This document shows positions 35,270 to 45,390 of a stretch of DNA of 64,000 nt, one piece after another (within the stretch, counting starts at the first letter, position 1; each line of letters opens with the position of its first letter). The DNA is taken from positions 1,360,386 to 1,424,385 of the forward strand of contig JAJEKV010000139.1 in NCBI GenBank assembly GCA_021234155.1, read 5' to 3'. A program made the position numbers and the translations under genes. The notes under the pieces are model-generated. The model did no database searches. It had not been told where the DNA came from and was given only the letters and a program-made list of their open reading frames with translations. This stretch comes from Isoetes taiwanensis (Eukaryota > Streptophyta > Lycopodiopsida > Isoetales > Isoetaceae).

Positions 35270-36750
35270 ATGCTAAAATTGACATGATACTTAAAGTACA
35301 TTTATACACCTCTTCCAACTTGCTTAATGCTTCCGCACAACTCAAATCCCCGCATGTGAAACTATATTTTGCAAGAACTCATCCCAGTATTGTATTATCA
35401 ATGCAATGATGGATGGCAAAATTTGACAAGCAACTTTAAGTCATGCTTCAATAACATGTAACAAAATCAAAAGGCCTACTCATAAGATTGTTCAACGCAG
35501 TTTGAGTAGTGCTCGGCTTAGAGCGAACATCCGACATACTTTTCTTTTTCTATTTTCTAAAAAGATAAAAAGAGGAGAGCTTTTAGGTTGAATGTTTTGT
35601 CAAACGTAAAATTTGGACCCTCGCTATGGCCTTTTTCATCCAAATTTTAAGCATCCGTTGTTCCTTTGTCGCGACTTTTCCTTCAATGCTTGTACTTCTA
35701 GTGCCAAGGCCTTGTTACATTCCTTCAATTCTTAAGTTCTCGCTTACGCTTTTTCTTAACTTTAAGATGAGATCAGCTTCATGTTACGCATTTTAGGTCC
35801 CGATCTTCATAAAAGAAAAAAAAAACACGAAGGGAAACAATGGCAAAAGAAAGAGACAAGAAACCGGGAGAAATAGCATGTCAATTCTCGAGGAAATAAA
35901 ATAAGAAAGAGATCCGCAAAGTCAAGTCTCTACTAAAAGCCTCCATTGAAGACCTTCAAAGAATGCAAAGAATGCATGGCCCTCGGAATCATGGGCACTT
36001 GTGCAGACTCACAATACCAAAAACAAAAGAATCAAATTCGTTCTTAGATACCTTCACACTGAAAGGCTCTAATTTGAATAGACTCTAGCCATCCCATTCT
36101 ATTTTTTCATTACTCATCTCTCCCATTGTTAAATGCAGAGTACAAGCTTAAAAACAATAAATGAGATTTGCAAAGACATTCGATGCGGTTTTGCATACCT
36201 TAGTTCTTCGATTTATCTCCATATCCAAAGGGAAGAGAACTCTACTCAAAGAAAGCATGCCATTTCTAGCTTTCGATTCCATTCAAGTCGAAGCCCCCAA
36301 TCAAGACCTTCAAGGAATGCAAAAAGATGTATGGCCCTTGGAATCATGGGCACACAATGCTGAACCCACAATACAAAAACAAAAATCAAATCCGTTCTTA
36401 TGTACCCTCTGCCGAAGTGTTTGGAAGATAGGCCGCGAGACCTCTTGATTGTTTGGTTGAAACAAATGATCTATGAACTCGAGATCGGAACTCAATTAAG
36501 GATGTCACACAAACTCTGAGATCGGAACTCAATTAAGGATGTCACACAAACTCTGCCAGGCCACGAATGCATGTACACCCCATAATATGCAACATACTTA
36601 GAATATCTAATTTCCTTTCTGTGCGATTCAACTGGTTCAGATGCCGATCTCCACAGAGCGACCTTGAGCACAGCAAAAGAAAGAAACTGGCTTCAAGAAA
36701 TGAGACGTCAGAGTTCTTTACCAGCTGACCGCCAGTTTACAGGAAATAGG
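35270..36750. other. Intergenic with duplicated segments
   Basis: The stretch around 35945-36060 recurs around 36290-36410 (shared GACCTTCAA.GAATGCAAA and GGAATCATGGGCAC blocks) in the same orientation, about 345 bases apart. No gene is recognised. Confidence 0.6.
36481..36554. repeat. Perfect tandem duplication, 37-bp unit x2
   Basis: GAGATCGGAACTCAATTAAG and the following 17 bases are repeated exactly, directly head to tail. This is a very recent duplication. Confidence 0.95.
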
Positions 36751-36754
36751 AGGT

Positions 36755-37132
36755 TTGGAGCAGGGATATTCTAGCATATACCTAGGATATGCCAAAAGCC
36801 CACATAAACAAGGCAACCCAAAAATAAAAGCATATCCTTCATATGTAATTCTTATTGGGAAGAATCAACAAGAATATACCTATGATTCGTGCGTCATCGG
36901 GCAAAAAATGTATGAAATTATGAAAGGCGAAAAAAAGAACTTGAAGACAACCGGCAAAGAGAAGGGATTTTCTGGTAGTAACCATTCAGAACGATTTGCT
37001 TCTAAAATTGGATGGATCCCGGAGCGATTGGGTTTGGATCCACAGGCAACCCCTATTTCAACTGCAGCAAGGGGTCCGATGGACGTCGCTGGGTCTGCCA
37101 TTGTTTTTGGCGCAACAAGACTTGCCAAGTAA
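36755..37132 (+). CDS. Hypothetical ORF, 125 codons
   Basis: An open frame with an ATG start reads YSSIYLGYAKSPHKQ..., a Lys-rich centre, then GLDPQATPISTAARGPMDVA and ends GATRLAK. No motif, signal peptide or family is recognised. It stands between duplicated intergenic sequence and the 3' end of the dehydrogenase relic on the other strand; it may be chance. Confidence 0.15.
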   Translation: MEQGYSSIYLGYAKSPHKQGNPKIKAYPSYVILIGKNQQEYTYDSCVIGQKMYEIMKGEKKNLKTTGKEKGFSGSNHSERFASKIGWIPERLGLDPQATPISTAARGPMDVAGSAIVFGATRLAK

Positions 37133-37352
37133 GTTATAAATCCTTCCAGGTCTCTGAAGATCTATAGGAGAAGAGACGACCCATAGATTCCTTCCCTTGT
37201 TGAATGGGCCGATCTTGATGATGCCTGTATTCCTGAATGTTCGAGTTTGATACAACTCTCATCCGTCAAGGTATTGGTCTGTGCTAGAACTAGAAAGCAT
37301 ATGTAAGTACCACCAGACTAAGCAGCTCTTGGTGTGTATGCAAACCACAGGA

Positions 37353-38252
37353 TCAGTGTGTTGCAGCTTTCAGACCTGCTCCGGTGCTGTAAGCCCCATC
37401 TATGACTAAATTGTGGCCGCTTATGTATGTTGAATTAGCAGCAAAAACAGCACAGTCTGAGCAATTCGTTAACATTTAACTGAGTGATGCCCCTGCAGTG
37501 CAGCTTGGGCTGCAAAGATTAGTTCTAGGTCTTGAGCTTTTGATCCTGGTAGTATCCTTTGGAACCATTTCACTGTTAATGGTGTCACCACTCCGTACGG
37601 CGAGATGCCATTTACCATAATCCCATGCTCTGCAAATTCCGCTGCGGCTGCCTTTATAATTCCAAGCACTGCATGTTTGCTTATGTTGTATGCAGGCATT
37701 GATTTGCTTGGAATTAGACATGTGACGCTGCAACTGTTGAATATGACCCCCTTTTTTGCCTTTGCCATAATCTTGGATGCATGCTTTATTCCAAGCAAAT
37801 CTGTTGTATGAGTAGATCATACTTTGCCATGTCCATGTTAAAAAAACTGTTCTTTTCGTCTGGAATGCCTGCATCGTTGAACATGATATCTAAATGATCC
37901 CAACTTGACATTGCAAAGTTCACTGCTGCTTCTATGTCATCTTCTTTAGTCACATCATAGTGCATAAATTGTGCCCTGGAGCCAATTTCCTTGCATAGAA
38001 GTTCGCCTAATTCATTCTGGATGTCGGCAACAATAACATACGATCCATTCTCCACAAATAGCCTCGCATTCCATTGCCACTGGCACCTCCAGTTATGATG
38101 GCCATTATATCTTTCAGTAATCTGCATGAAGATATGCATTTCAACATGTGTATATATATCAAGAAGGGCATACTCAAAATCTCGTTTACCTCTTTGATAA
38201 ACAGTTGATGCTGTGGTACTGTTGGATTCCAATCAGCTGATACATTTGTCAT
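37353..38252 (-). pseudogene. Short-chain dehydrogenase/reductase relic (plant SDR110C-like)
   Basis: Exon 1 (38252-38190) encodes a 21-residue start MTNVSADWNPTVPQHQ and ends at a GTAAAC donor; exon 2 opens after CATGCAG at 38121. Motifs in order: AIITGGASGNG (cofactor loop), ARLFVENGSYVIVADIQ, MFNDAGIPDE (NNAG-like, with Asp), the catalytic Ser region FNSCSV, YNISKHAVLG (catalytic YxxxK), VNGISPYGVVTPL, and SDCAVFAANSTYISGHNLVI, ending at TGA (37353-37355). This family oxidises alcohols with NAD(P) in secondary and hormone metabolism. Frame changes fall between the GGASG loop and ARLFVENG, near 37810, and near 37450-37520, so it should not make a working enzyme. Confidence 0.75.
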
Positions 38253-39480
38253 GAATATTCTGCTGTGACATCCTGCAATCCCAAACAAAGTAGTCTTCAC
38301 AAGCCATCATTAACAGATTAGCTGCTAAGAGTAAATGACAGTATATAGACAATTCTGCTGAGATGCTGCTTCAACAGCAAAGCAAATTGCCAACTCTAGT
38401 CAATTACTATTAAACAGCTAGCTAGCCAGTATGAAGGTCAAAGCATGCTGAATGTGTTGCTATAATCTCTTGCTTCTAGCTGTAGCTACTAGAAAATCAA
38501 TTTCTTCATTGGAAACATCATATTTTGTTGACAGAAGGCTTGGGCGCTGTTTAAGGAGGATAACCAGCCACACTTGCTGGATTTGACTAGAACTAGCTTG
38601 TGTTGATAATCGTAACACTAACATTCATATATAGTATTCCTTCTAAGCAACCATGAATCATATGTTAGTAGCTAATATATCCTATGTGCACGTGAGAAGA
38701 ATTTTCAGGTCAAAATTTAAAGAACTGACTAGAACAATTGGAGAGAAGCTATTTTAGTGTCAGAACTTTGGATCTATCAATCAAATTTATTCAGGAAAGG
38801 AATGTTTTAAACTAAAAGAGAAATATTCGCGGCGGCCTTGGCCGCCGCGATAAATTTCTTGTAGGGGTAATAGGAATGGGGGATAATATAATGAATGGGG
38901 TCAAATGATAAAATGGAAGGCAAAATAATAAATAGGGGTCCATGGCTAGGCAAAATATTTGAGGGGAGGATTTATGATAGAATGGTAATGATATGGGTGT
39001 AGGGAGTAATGGCTATGGGGCATGACATAGACCAACGGTAAATAATATGAACATTCCCAAGAGTCAAATATGGAAATGTAGGAAAATGGCTAGGCAAAAA
39101 GTGTAAGGGTAGATAGAAATGGAAAATGGATGTGGGAATGAGAGAAAATAGCATATACCATGGGGTCTTCCAAACTCTAACTTCCAAACTTCAAACAAGT
39201 AACTTCCAATCTTCTTAACCCGGAGTCTTCCATGATCATGCTTTGGCCAAATGTTTAACCACAAATTTAGTACCTCCCATGAAGTTTGACCTCAATTGCT
39301 TTGTGTTGACCTTGAAGATGAGTTGTCTTTGACCTTCACACCAATGTTGCCTATCAAAGTCTTCCAAGCTTTGACCTAGTCTTCAAGCATATACCAATGG
39401 TTAGCATGGGGCAACATGCCTCAAACATATGAAATGTGTCACCACATAGAGATGCTAACTAAGTTGAGAACTACACAAAA
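38253..39480. other. Upstream flank of the dehydrogenase relic; AT-rich intergenic
   Basis: No gene. A GC-rich hairpin stands at 38827-38850; to its right the sequence is A/G-rich on the plus strand with repeated AAATGG-type words. Confidence 0.5.
38827..38850. repeat. GC-only hairpin, 11-bp arms, 2-nt loop
   Basis: TCGCGGCGGCC, TT, GGCCGCCGCGA: a perfect inverted repeat in otherwise AT-rich DNA. It may be a transposon terminus or a cruciform-prone site; nothing else of an element was found beside it. Confidence 0.85.
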
Positions 39481-39834
39481 CAGAGTCTTTGCAGTTTAAA
39501 ATTATATAAGATGAAATCCAATGGGGAATGGATATGGTAATTTTGAGAACCACATAAAATGAAATCTCCACCAAAACCAATATGCTAGCTTCCATATCCA
39601 ACTCAAAACAGAAACAAACAACGCTTGAAAATCATACAAAAAAATGAATTCCACCAAAATCATTATGCTAGCTTCCATATCCAACTCAAAATAGAAACAA
39701 ACAACGCTTGAAAATCATACAAAAAAATGAAATCCAATGGGGAATGGATAAGGTGATTTTGAGAACCATACAAAATCCCTAAAGCATTATGCTAGCTTCC
39801 ATATCCAACACAAAAAGAAAACAAACAAAAATGA

Positions 39835-39906
39835 TGTGCCTGGTAGGGATCGAACCTACGACTGCGTGCTTAAAAGGCACATGCTCTCCCACTGAGCTAC
39901 AAGCAC
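39835..39906 (-). tRNA. tRNA-Lys(UUU), copy 1
   Basis: The 72-nt minus-strand sequence folds into a full cloverleaf: acceptor GTGCTTG/CAGGCAC (one U.G), D arm GCTC/GAGC, anticodon arm TGTGC-CTTTTAA-GCACG with anticodon TTT, T arm GTAGG-TTCGATC-CCTAC, discriminator A. The internal polymerase III boxes are intact (TAGCTCAGTGGGAG and GGTTCGATCC). A run of five T lies just downstream on the minus strand. No intron and no encoded CCA. Confidence 0.93.
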
Positions 39907-40606
39907 AAATAATAATAAAACATATTTTGCATATAGAAGTAGAATAAATATAGATGTTTTTTGTTTTTTTTGGTCAAAATACCATTTAAAGGTACTGCGA
40001 CATAAGGTACCCAAATTTTACAATTGAAACTGGTTGCTCTCCCTAAAATGAATTTATGAAATCCTTGAATTGTGATTGGATTAGCTATCTTCTATATCTC
40101 AAAATCATTATGCATAAAAGCTTTCTTCTTGCTATCTTTTGCATGGTGCAGATTTCGAACAGCAAAATTGTTCAACATTTATTGCGTCATTTTTAACTGA
40201 AAAGAAATATGTTAGATATCGAAACAACTATGCTCGTGGCCCTATCTCCAAACTGAAAGGAACATGTTACATCTAAATTACAATCAATACTAACATCTTA
40301 GGATGAGGAGCCATCGCTCTTGATTATCTAAGCGCTGAGAAGAGAAAAAAACATAAAGAAATTTTTAACCATCCACTTGAGACTAGTATATGATATGCAC
40401 ACATAACACTAAACAATGTTCATTGAGTTGTTCTCCAATCACTTTACATTTAATGCATCATCAATCCCTTAGCAAACAATACTTGCAAATCATACAAAAC
40501 TAATCCAATGGAGAATGGATAAGGTGATTTTGAGGACCACAAATAATCCCAAAAGCATTATGCTAGCTTCCATATCAAACTTGAAAAAGATACAAACTAC
40601 ATTGAT

Positions 40607-40658
40607 GTGTCTGTGGTAGGGATCGAACCTATGACTACGTGCTTAAAGGCACATGCTC
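40607..40658 (-). pseudogene. Truncated tRNA-Lys pseudogene
   Basis: The 3' half is recognisable (GGTTCGATCC B box, T arm, anticodon region with one T lost). The 5' third, including the acceptor 5' strand, D arm and A box, is missing and replaced by an A-rich run. It corresponds to the second unit of the array. Confidence 0.85.
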
Positions 40659-41817
40659 ATAATGCAAAAAAAAAAAAAAAAGAAAAAAGAAGAAAAAAAA
40701 CTATATTTTGCAAATTATAAACCTAATGCATTCTTGTCCAAATGATGTATAGAACTATTGCAACGCAACTTTGGGTGATATAGGTATCCAACATTTTACA
40801 ACTAGACCTAGATTAACTCTTTGAAATGATTGTGAATCGATTAGCTATCTTCTATATCTCCAAATCATTTTTATCTCGAAATCATTTTGCATGGAAGCTT
40901 TCTTCTTGTTATAAATTTGGTGCAAATTTCGAACAACAATTATGTTCAAGATATATTGAGAGTCATTGTTAACTGAAAAGATATACATTAGATGTTGAAA
41001 CAACTATGCTCATGGCCAAACTGAACATCTAAACAACAATCAAAACTAACACTTTAGGCTATGAATCACCAACTCAAAACATTAACAAACAATCGTGAAT
41101 GCATCATGAATCATCAATTTAAGACATTAACAAACATGAATCACCAATTTAAGACATTAACAAACAACGTTTGACAAAATGAATGTAATGGGGAATGGAT
41201 AAGGTGATTTTGATAACCACACAAAATTCCAAAAGCATTATCCTAGTTTTTATATCCAACTCAGAAAAGAAACAAACAAATGTGATTCCAAAGCTAGCTT
41301 CTATATAAAAAAAAAAGCAAACAAATGTGATTCCAAAGCTAGCTTCTATATCCAAAGCAAAAGAAATGAATGTAATGGGGAATGGATAACGTGATTTTGA
41401 TAACCACAGAAAATTCCAAAAGCATTATCCTAGCTTTTATATCCAACTCAGAAAAGAAACAAACAAATGTGATTCCAAAGCTAGCTTCTATATAAAAAGC
41501 AAACAAGCTTTTATATCCAACTCAGAAAAGAAACAAACAAATGTGATTCCAAAGCTAGCTTCTATATAAAAAGCAAACAAATGTGATTCCAAAGCTAGCT
41601 TCTATATCCAAAGCAAAAGAAATGAATGTAATGGGGAATGGATAACGTGATTTTGATAACCACATAAAATTCCAAAAGCATTATCCTAGCTTTTATATCC
41701 AACTCAGAAAAGAAACAAACAAATATGATTCCAAAGCTAGCTTCTATATAAAAAGCAAACAAATGTGATTCCAAAGCTAGCTTCTATATCCAAAGCAAAA
41801 GAAACAAACAAACGTGA

Positions 41818-41889
41818 TGTGCCTGGTAGGGATCGAACCTACGACTGCGTGCTTAAAAGGCACATGCTCTCCCACTGAGCTACAAGCAC
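41818..41889 (-). tRNA. tRNA-Lys(UUU), copy 2
   Basis: Identical over all 72 nt to copy 1, with the same intact A and B boxes, even though the surrounding unit has diverged and expanded. On the minus strand a TTTT run follows about 20 bases after the gene. Confidence 0.93.
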
Positions 41890-42462
41890 AAAATACGTGA
41901 ATAAATATTTTGTATTTAGAAGTAAAAGAATTTAGAGATTTCTTATCCAAATACTGTTTAAAACTATTGCAACGCAACTTTATGAGATATAGAGTACCCA
42001 TGTTTTAAAATTGGAACTGGATTAACTCTATGAAACGAATTTATGAAGTCCTTGAGTTGTGAATAGATTAGCTATCTTTTGTATCTTGATATCATTTTCA
42101 TCTCAATATCTTTCTATATGGAAGCTTTATTCGTGCTATCTATTTGGTGCAGATTTCAAACAACAATAGTGTTCAACATATATTGAGTGTTATTGTTAAC
42201 TTAAAAGAAACATGTTAGATATTGAAACAACTATGCTCATGGTCCTGTATTCAAACAAAAAGGAACATGTTCCATCTAAATTGCAATCAGAACTAACATT
42301 TTAGGATGAGAAGTCGCCGCCCTTGTTATATTTAAGAGCTGAAAAGGGATAAGTAAAATAGCAATTTTTAACATCCACTTGAGACTGGTGTATGAGATGC
42401 ACACACAACACCAATATTGCTTCTCGAGCCCTTCTCCCAATCACTTTACTTCGAATGCAACA

Positions 42463-42520
42463 TGTGAACAGGCTCGAACTCAAGACTTCATCATGTATTA
42501 CTACTAGACCAAGCTCTAAA
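42463..42520 (-). other. tRNA-like SINE-head candidate
   Basis: The minus strand holds TGGTCTAGTAG (A-box-like) and, about 30 bases on, GAGTTCGAGCC (B-box-like), the spacing of a polymerase III promoter. The stems do not make a good cloverleaf. It could be a SINE head or a decayed tRNA. Confidence 0.3.
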
Positions 42521-42689
42521 GTGCAAACAAAAACGAATATATGATATAAGTAAATATTTGTTTTGTGGTTTTTTTTTGTGTGGGGGGGAGGAGGAGTATA
42601 TTTTCGACCATAAGAATGGCATCAAATATTGACTAAGCAAATGCATGCTCCATATCCAACCCAAGAGCAGAATAAACAACAATGTTGCG

Positions 42690-42880
42690 CCTGGTACTCA
42701 CGATATATTTTCAACCGTAAGAATGGCATCAAATTCAAATACATAAGAATGGCAACAAAAATATTCACTAACCAAGATGATGTATGAATATACCATTGCA
42801 ATTTATAGAACTACACCTGCTACTCAAAATATACTTTCAACTATAAGAATGGCATCAAATATTCATATTTATTCATTCTT
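42690..42880. repeat. 'AAGAATGGCATCAAAT' repeat, copy 1
   Basis: Repeated blocks GGTACTCACGATATATTTTC, AAGAATGGCATCAAAT and CATTGCAATTTATAGAAC recur in the same order near 44990-45110, immediately before the third tRNA. They belong to the same amplified locus. Confidence 0.7.
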
Positions 42881-42907
42881 TATCGCTTTTTTTCTCATCT
42901 TTAGTTT

Positions 42908-44880
42908 GTGACCATTGATCTCTGGAATATTCTGAGTTTTATACCAGATCAAAGGCCATTAAATTTTCCATCAGGAATTTGCCTACCACTTCCAATGGTC
43001 CAAATCGAGCCCAAAAAAAAGCGACTGAAAAATGAAAAAAGCAATGCAACGGCGATGCATTCTCGTTCGGCGTCGAAGTCTACTCCGACCTTCAATCCTT
43101 GCCCCAAACCCTCTGACATGGTTGCAAGTCCCCAGGCAGCCTGTGTCTCGCCCCAGATGATAAGTGTGGTTGCAAGTCCTCAGATCGCAGCATCTGTTCG
43201 ATGATTTCTAATCGCGGGGGCGTGGCGGCAAATGGCGCTAGTAAAAGCGCTGCTTCGTCACATCATGGTCAGTAAACACACGTATCTACACGGAAACACA
43301 CAAAGACGGCCGAGCCGACACCAGGCTGAAGGATTCGAACCCTCTAAACTAAGCCAAATAAGCCAAATCTAAATTCCCATGTACTCCCTTTCGAGTGCTA
43401 AGGAACTAAAAGAAGAAATCTACTGTAAACCTTACGATATATTCGTATAGCAATATTTTGTCGAAAATTAGAAAGTCTGCGTGAGAGAGCTTTGCATCGG
43501 CGAACCCTTTCCATCTACCTTCATCTGGAACCCTTTTCATCTCGCCCCGGCCGGGAACTCAATGAGCCTCAAATAGGAACCCTTGCACAAAGCGGCCCCC
43601 AAAGAAGAAAGGGCTATCCATTCTTATCCTTCCATTCTCAGACCATGCACACAAACCAAGAAAAAAAAACACATCCCAGAGCCGATTTTGGAATGCTACA
43701 TTGACTGGCCAACAAGCAGCTCAAATCGCTCAAAAAATACACTCTGACTATGGTTTCGCATACATACACGCCCGAAATCTAGGCGTAACCATCAGTGAGA
43801 TACCCTCCCCAAATACCAAACAAAATAATTAGAACATTATGAATATAGTGTGCTAATTTCGTTTTGGGTTGGGGGAGGGTTTTCAGGCAGTGGTTTGGAC
43901 TATGATTTTCGTATAGTATTGTATAGAAAACGGTATAATTTGCCATGTGGGAGGAGCTTGAGTGTTTTTTGCTATTTTGGGCGATTTGCAACTCGCTTTT
44001 TTCATGGATGTTTTTGCATTTTTTGCAATGGTTGGAAGGAAAAGATTCGAAATTTTAGGGCCACGGATAAGATTGCACGCTGGTTTCTTTTTTAGGTGGC
44101 GTGGCATCCGAAATGCGGGATCTGGGCTTCATCGTGGTATTATGTGGGCCGGGAGTTTTGCGCGGAGCTTGGAGGAATGGATAGCGGCATGGAGCAGCGC
44201 GGTTTGACCGTGCCTTTGGTGAAGCAAGCTCTGCTTGCTTGTGGGTTCAAACCCCATATTCTTTGGAGCCCCGGTTTTTTTAGATCTCAGGGGCCCCGGA
44301 GCTCTCGTGCATGCAACGAGGTTAGGCTTCCTTCACCGCCCGATTCGGCCGCTTTCATTCCACACACAGATTATGGCGAAGGGTTTGTAGGTGCAGTCGA
44401 CAAACTCAAAGTTATTGAAGCCCGGTACCTGCAAGTCCGGCAATCTCGCTTCTGTTCGCGGCAATCTACGCTTCTTTCCACAATGTTTTGTTAAGCATGG
44501 TCTAGAGAGGGCTTCAGAGCATCATTTGCTATCTAATAGCCTATTAGAGCTGAAGCATCAAAGCCTCATGTTTCTCTCTTGAATGAGGCAAATTGGAAGG
44601 GTTCTCGTGAGGCCTTTGCTTTGGCACGGAGGTTCCCAATCCTCCAACCCCTTTTGTCTTAATTTTGGCAAAGTGGTAGAGGATTGATCCGTGGAGGGAG
44701 AGGATGTAGTCCCAAGCAGCCGTCGCTTGAACGAGTCTTCATTCGACTATTGGTTTTTTTTTTTTTTTTTTGGTTTTGGCTTTTTTATTTTGCTTCTTTC
44801 TTGTGCTTCAACCATGTGTTCGATCGACACCATAGGAAGTGGTTTTTTATTTTTGGGTGAAAATCTTAATGGCCATTGAT
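42908..44880. other. Unassigned segment between tRNA repeats
   Basis: Plus-strand open frames at 42908-43204 (a basic, Ser/Pro-rich 98-codon ORF) and 44096-44494 (132 codons) have no recognised domains. A T-run of 22 lies at 44752-44773, and an A-box-like TGGCAAAGTGGTAGAG at 44667-44682 without a matching B box. I cannot assign a function. Confidence 0.25.
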
Positions 44881-44989
44881 CTGGGACAATACCAGGGATA
44901 TCCCATAGATCAATGGCTCTGAATAAAACCTGGAATCAAACCGATAAAGATAGCAAATAACGAATGCATAATATTGGCACATAGATATA

Positions 44990-45110
44990 GAACCACACCT
45001 GGTACTCACAATATATATTTTCAACTATAGGAATGGCATCAAATACATAAGAATGGCATCAAATATTCAAGAATGAACCATTGCAATTTATAGAACCACA
45101 CGCATGCCCA
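44990..45110. repeat. 'AAGAATGGCATCAAAT' repeat, copy 2
   Basis: Second copy of the block at 42690-42880. It abuts the third tRNA-Lys gene. Confidence 0.7.
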
Positions 45111-45134
45111 AAAGCGGAATAAACAGAAACGTTG

Positions 45135-45206
45135 TGCGCCTGGTAGGGATCGAACCTACGACTGCGTGCTTAAAAGGCACATGCTCTCCCACTGAGCTAC
45201 AAGCGC
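45135..45206 (-). tRNA. tRNA-Lys(UUU), copy 3 (compensated acceptor pair)
   Basis: It has the same 72-nt body and TTT anticodon as the other copies, but the acceptor is GCGCTTG/CAGGCGC: the second pair is C-G where copies 1 and 2 have U-A. Both strands changed, so base pairing is kept. A and B boxes are intact. It is transcribed away from the hydrolase gene that starts 185 bases to the right. The nearest downstream TTTT on the minus strand is about 20 bases away. Confidence 0.93.
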
Positions 45207-45289
45207 GAACAGATCATATTATATATTTTTCTTGCTAAGAAAAAGTATATTGTGCTTCTATGCTTGCCCAACCATGCATGAAACTGGAA

Positions 45290-45390
45290 CACAGGGCACT
45301 CAAATTTTGCAACCGGACCTGGTTCTACCCCGTGAAATGAATTTATGAAGTCCTTGAGCTGTGAAAGGTTTAGCTATCTTCTGTGTCAAG
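45290..45390 (+). promoter_or_regulatory. Hydrolase 5' flank shared with the tRNA repeat units
   Basis: AATGAATTTATGAAGTCCTT, GAGCTGTGAA and TTTAGCTATCTTCTGTGTC match the flank beside tRNA copies 1 and 2 and the pseudo-tRNA (near 40045, 42030, 40820). The match ends at the hydrolase ATG (45391). The segment probably acts as the 5' UTR or promoter of the hydrolase and the 5' flank of the divergent tRNA. Confidence 0.6.

Larger units (their letters stand above)
39480..42420. repeat. Amplified tRNA-Lys locus: degenerate units and minisatellite
   Basis: Three diverged units follow one another (about 39480-40470, 40470-41100, 41100-42420). Each has a block with AATGGGGAATGGATAAGGTG and GCTAGCTTC.ATATCCAA, a tRNA or pseudo-tRNA on the minus strand, and then a shared flank (AATTTATGAA.TCCTTGA, TTAGCTATCTT, ATGTTAGATAT.GAAACAACT). 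Within 41190-41810 the GCTAGCTTCTATAT part has expanded into a local minisatellite of about 40-60 base units. Confidence 0.85.

Noticed and set aside
39480-42420. CRISPR-like array of regularly spaced repeats
   Set aside because: Unit lengths vary, the repeats are diverged and AT-rich, they include tRNA genes, and the genome is a plant nucleus.
43320-43375. GGTTCGAATCC on the minus strand as a tRNA gene
   Set aside because: It has a perfect B box, but the only A-box-like word is about 18 bases away and no cloverleaf forms.
44667-44682. TGGCAAAGTGGTAGAG as a SINE or tRNA promoter
   Set aside because: It is a good A box, but no B box follows at the right distance.
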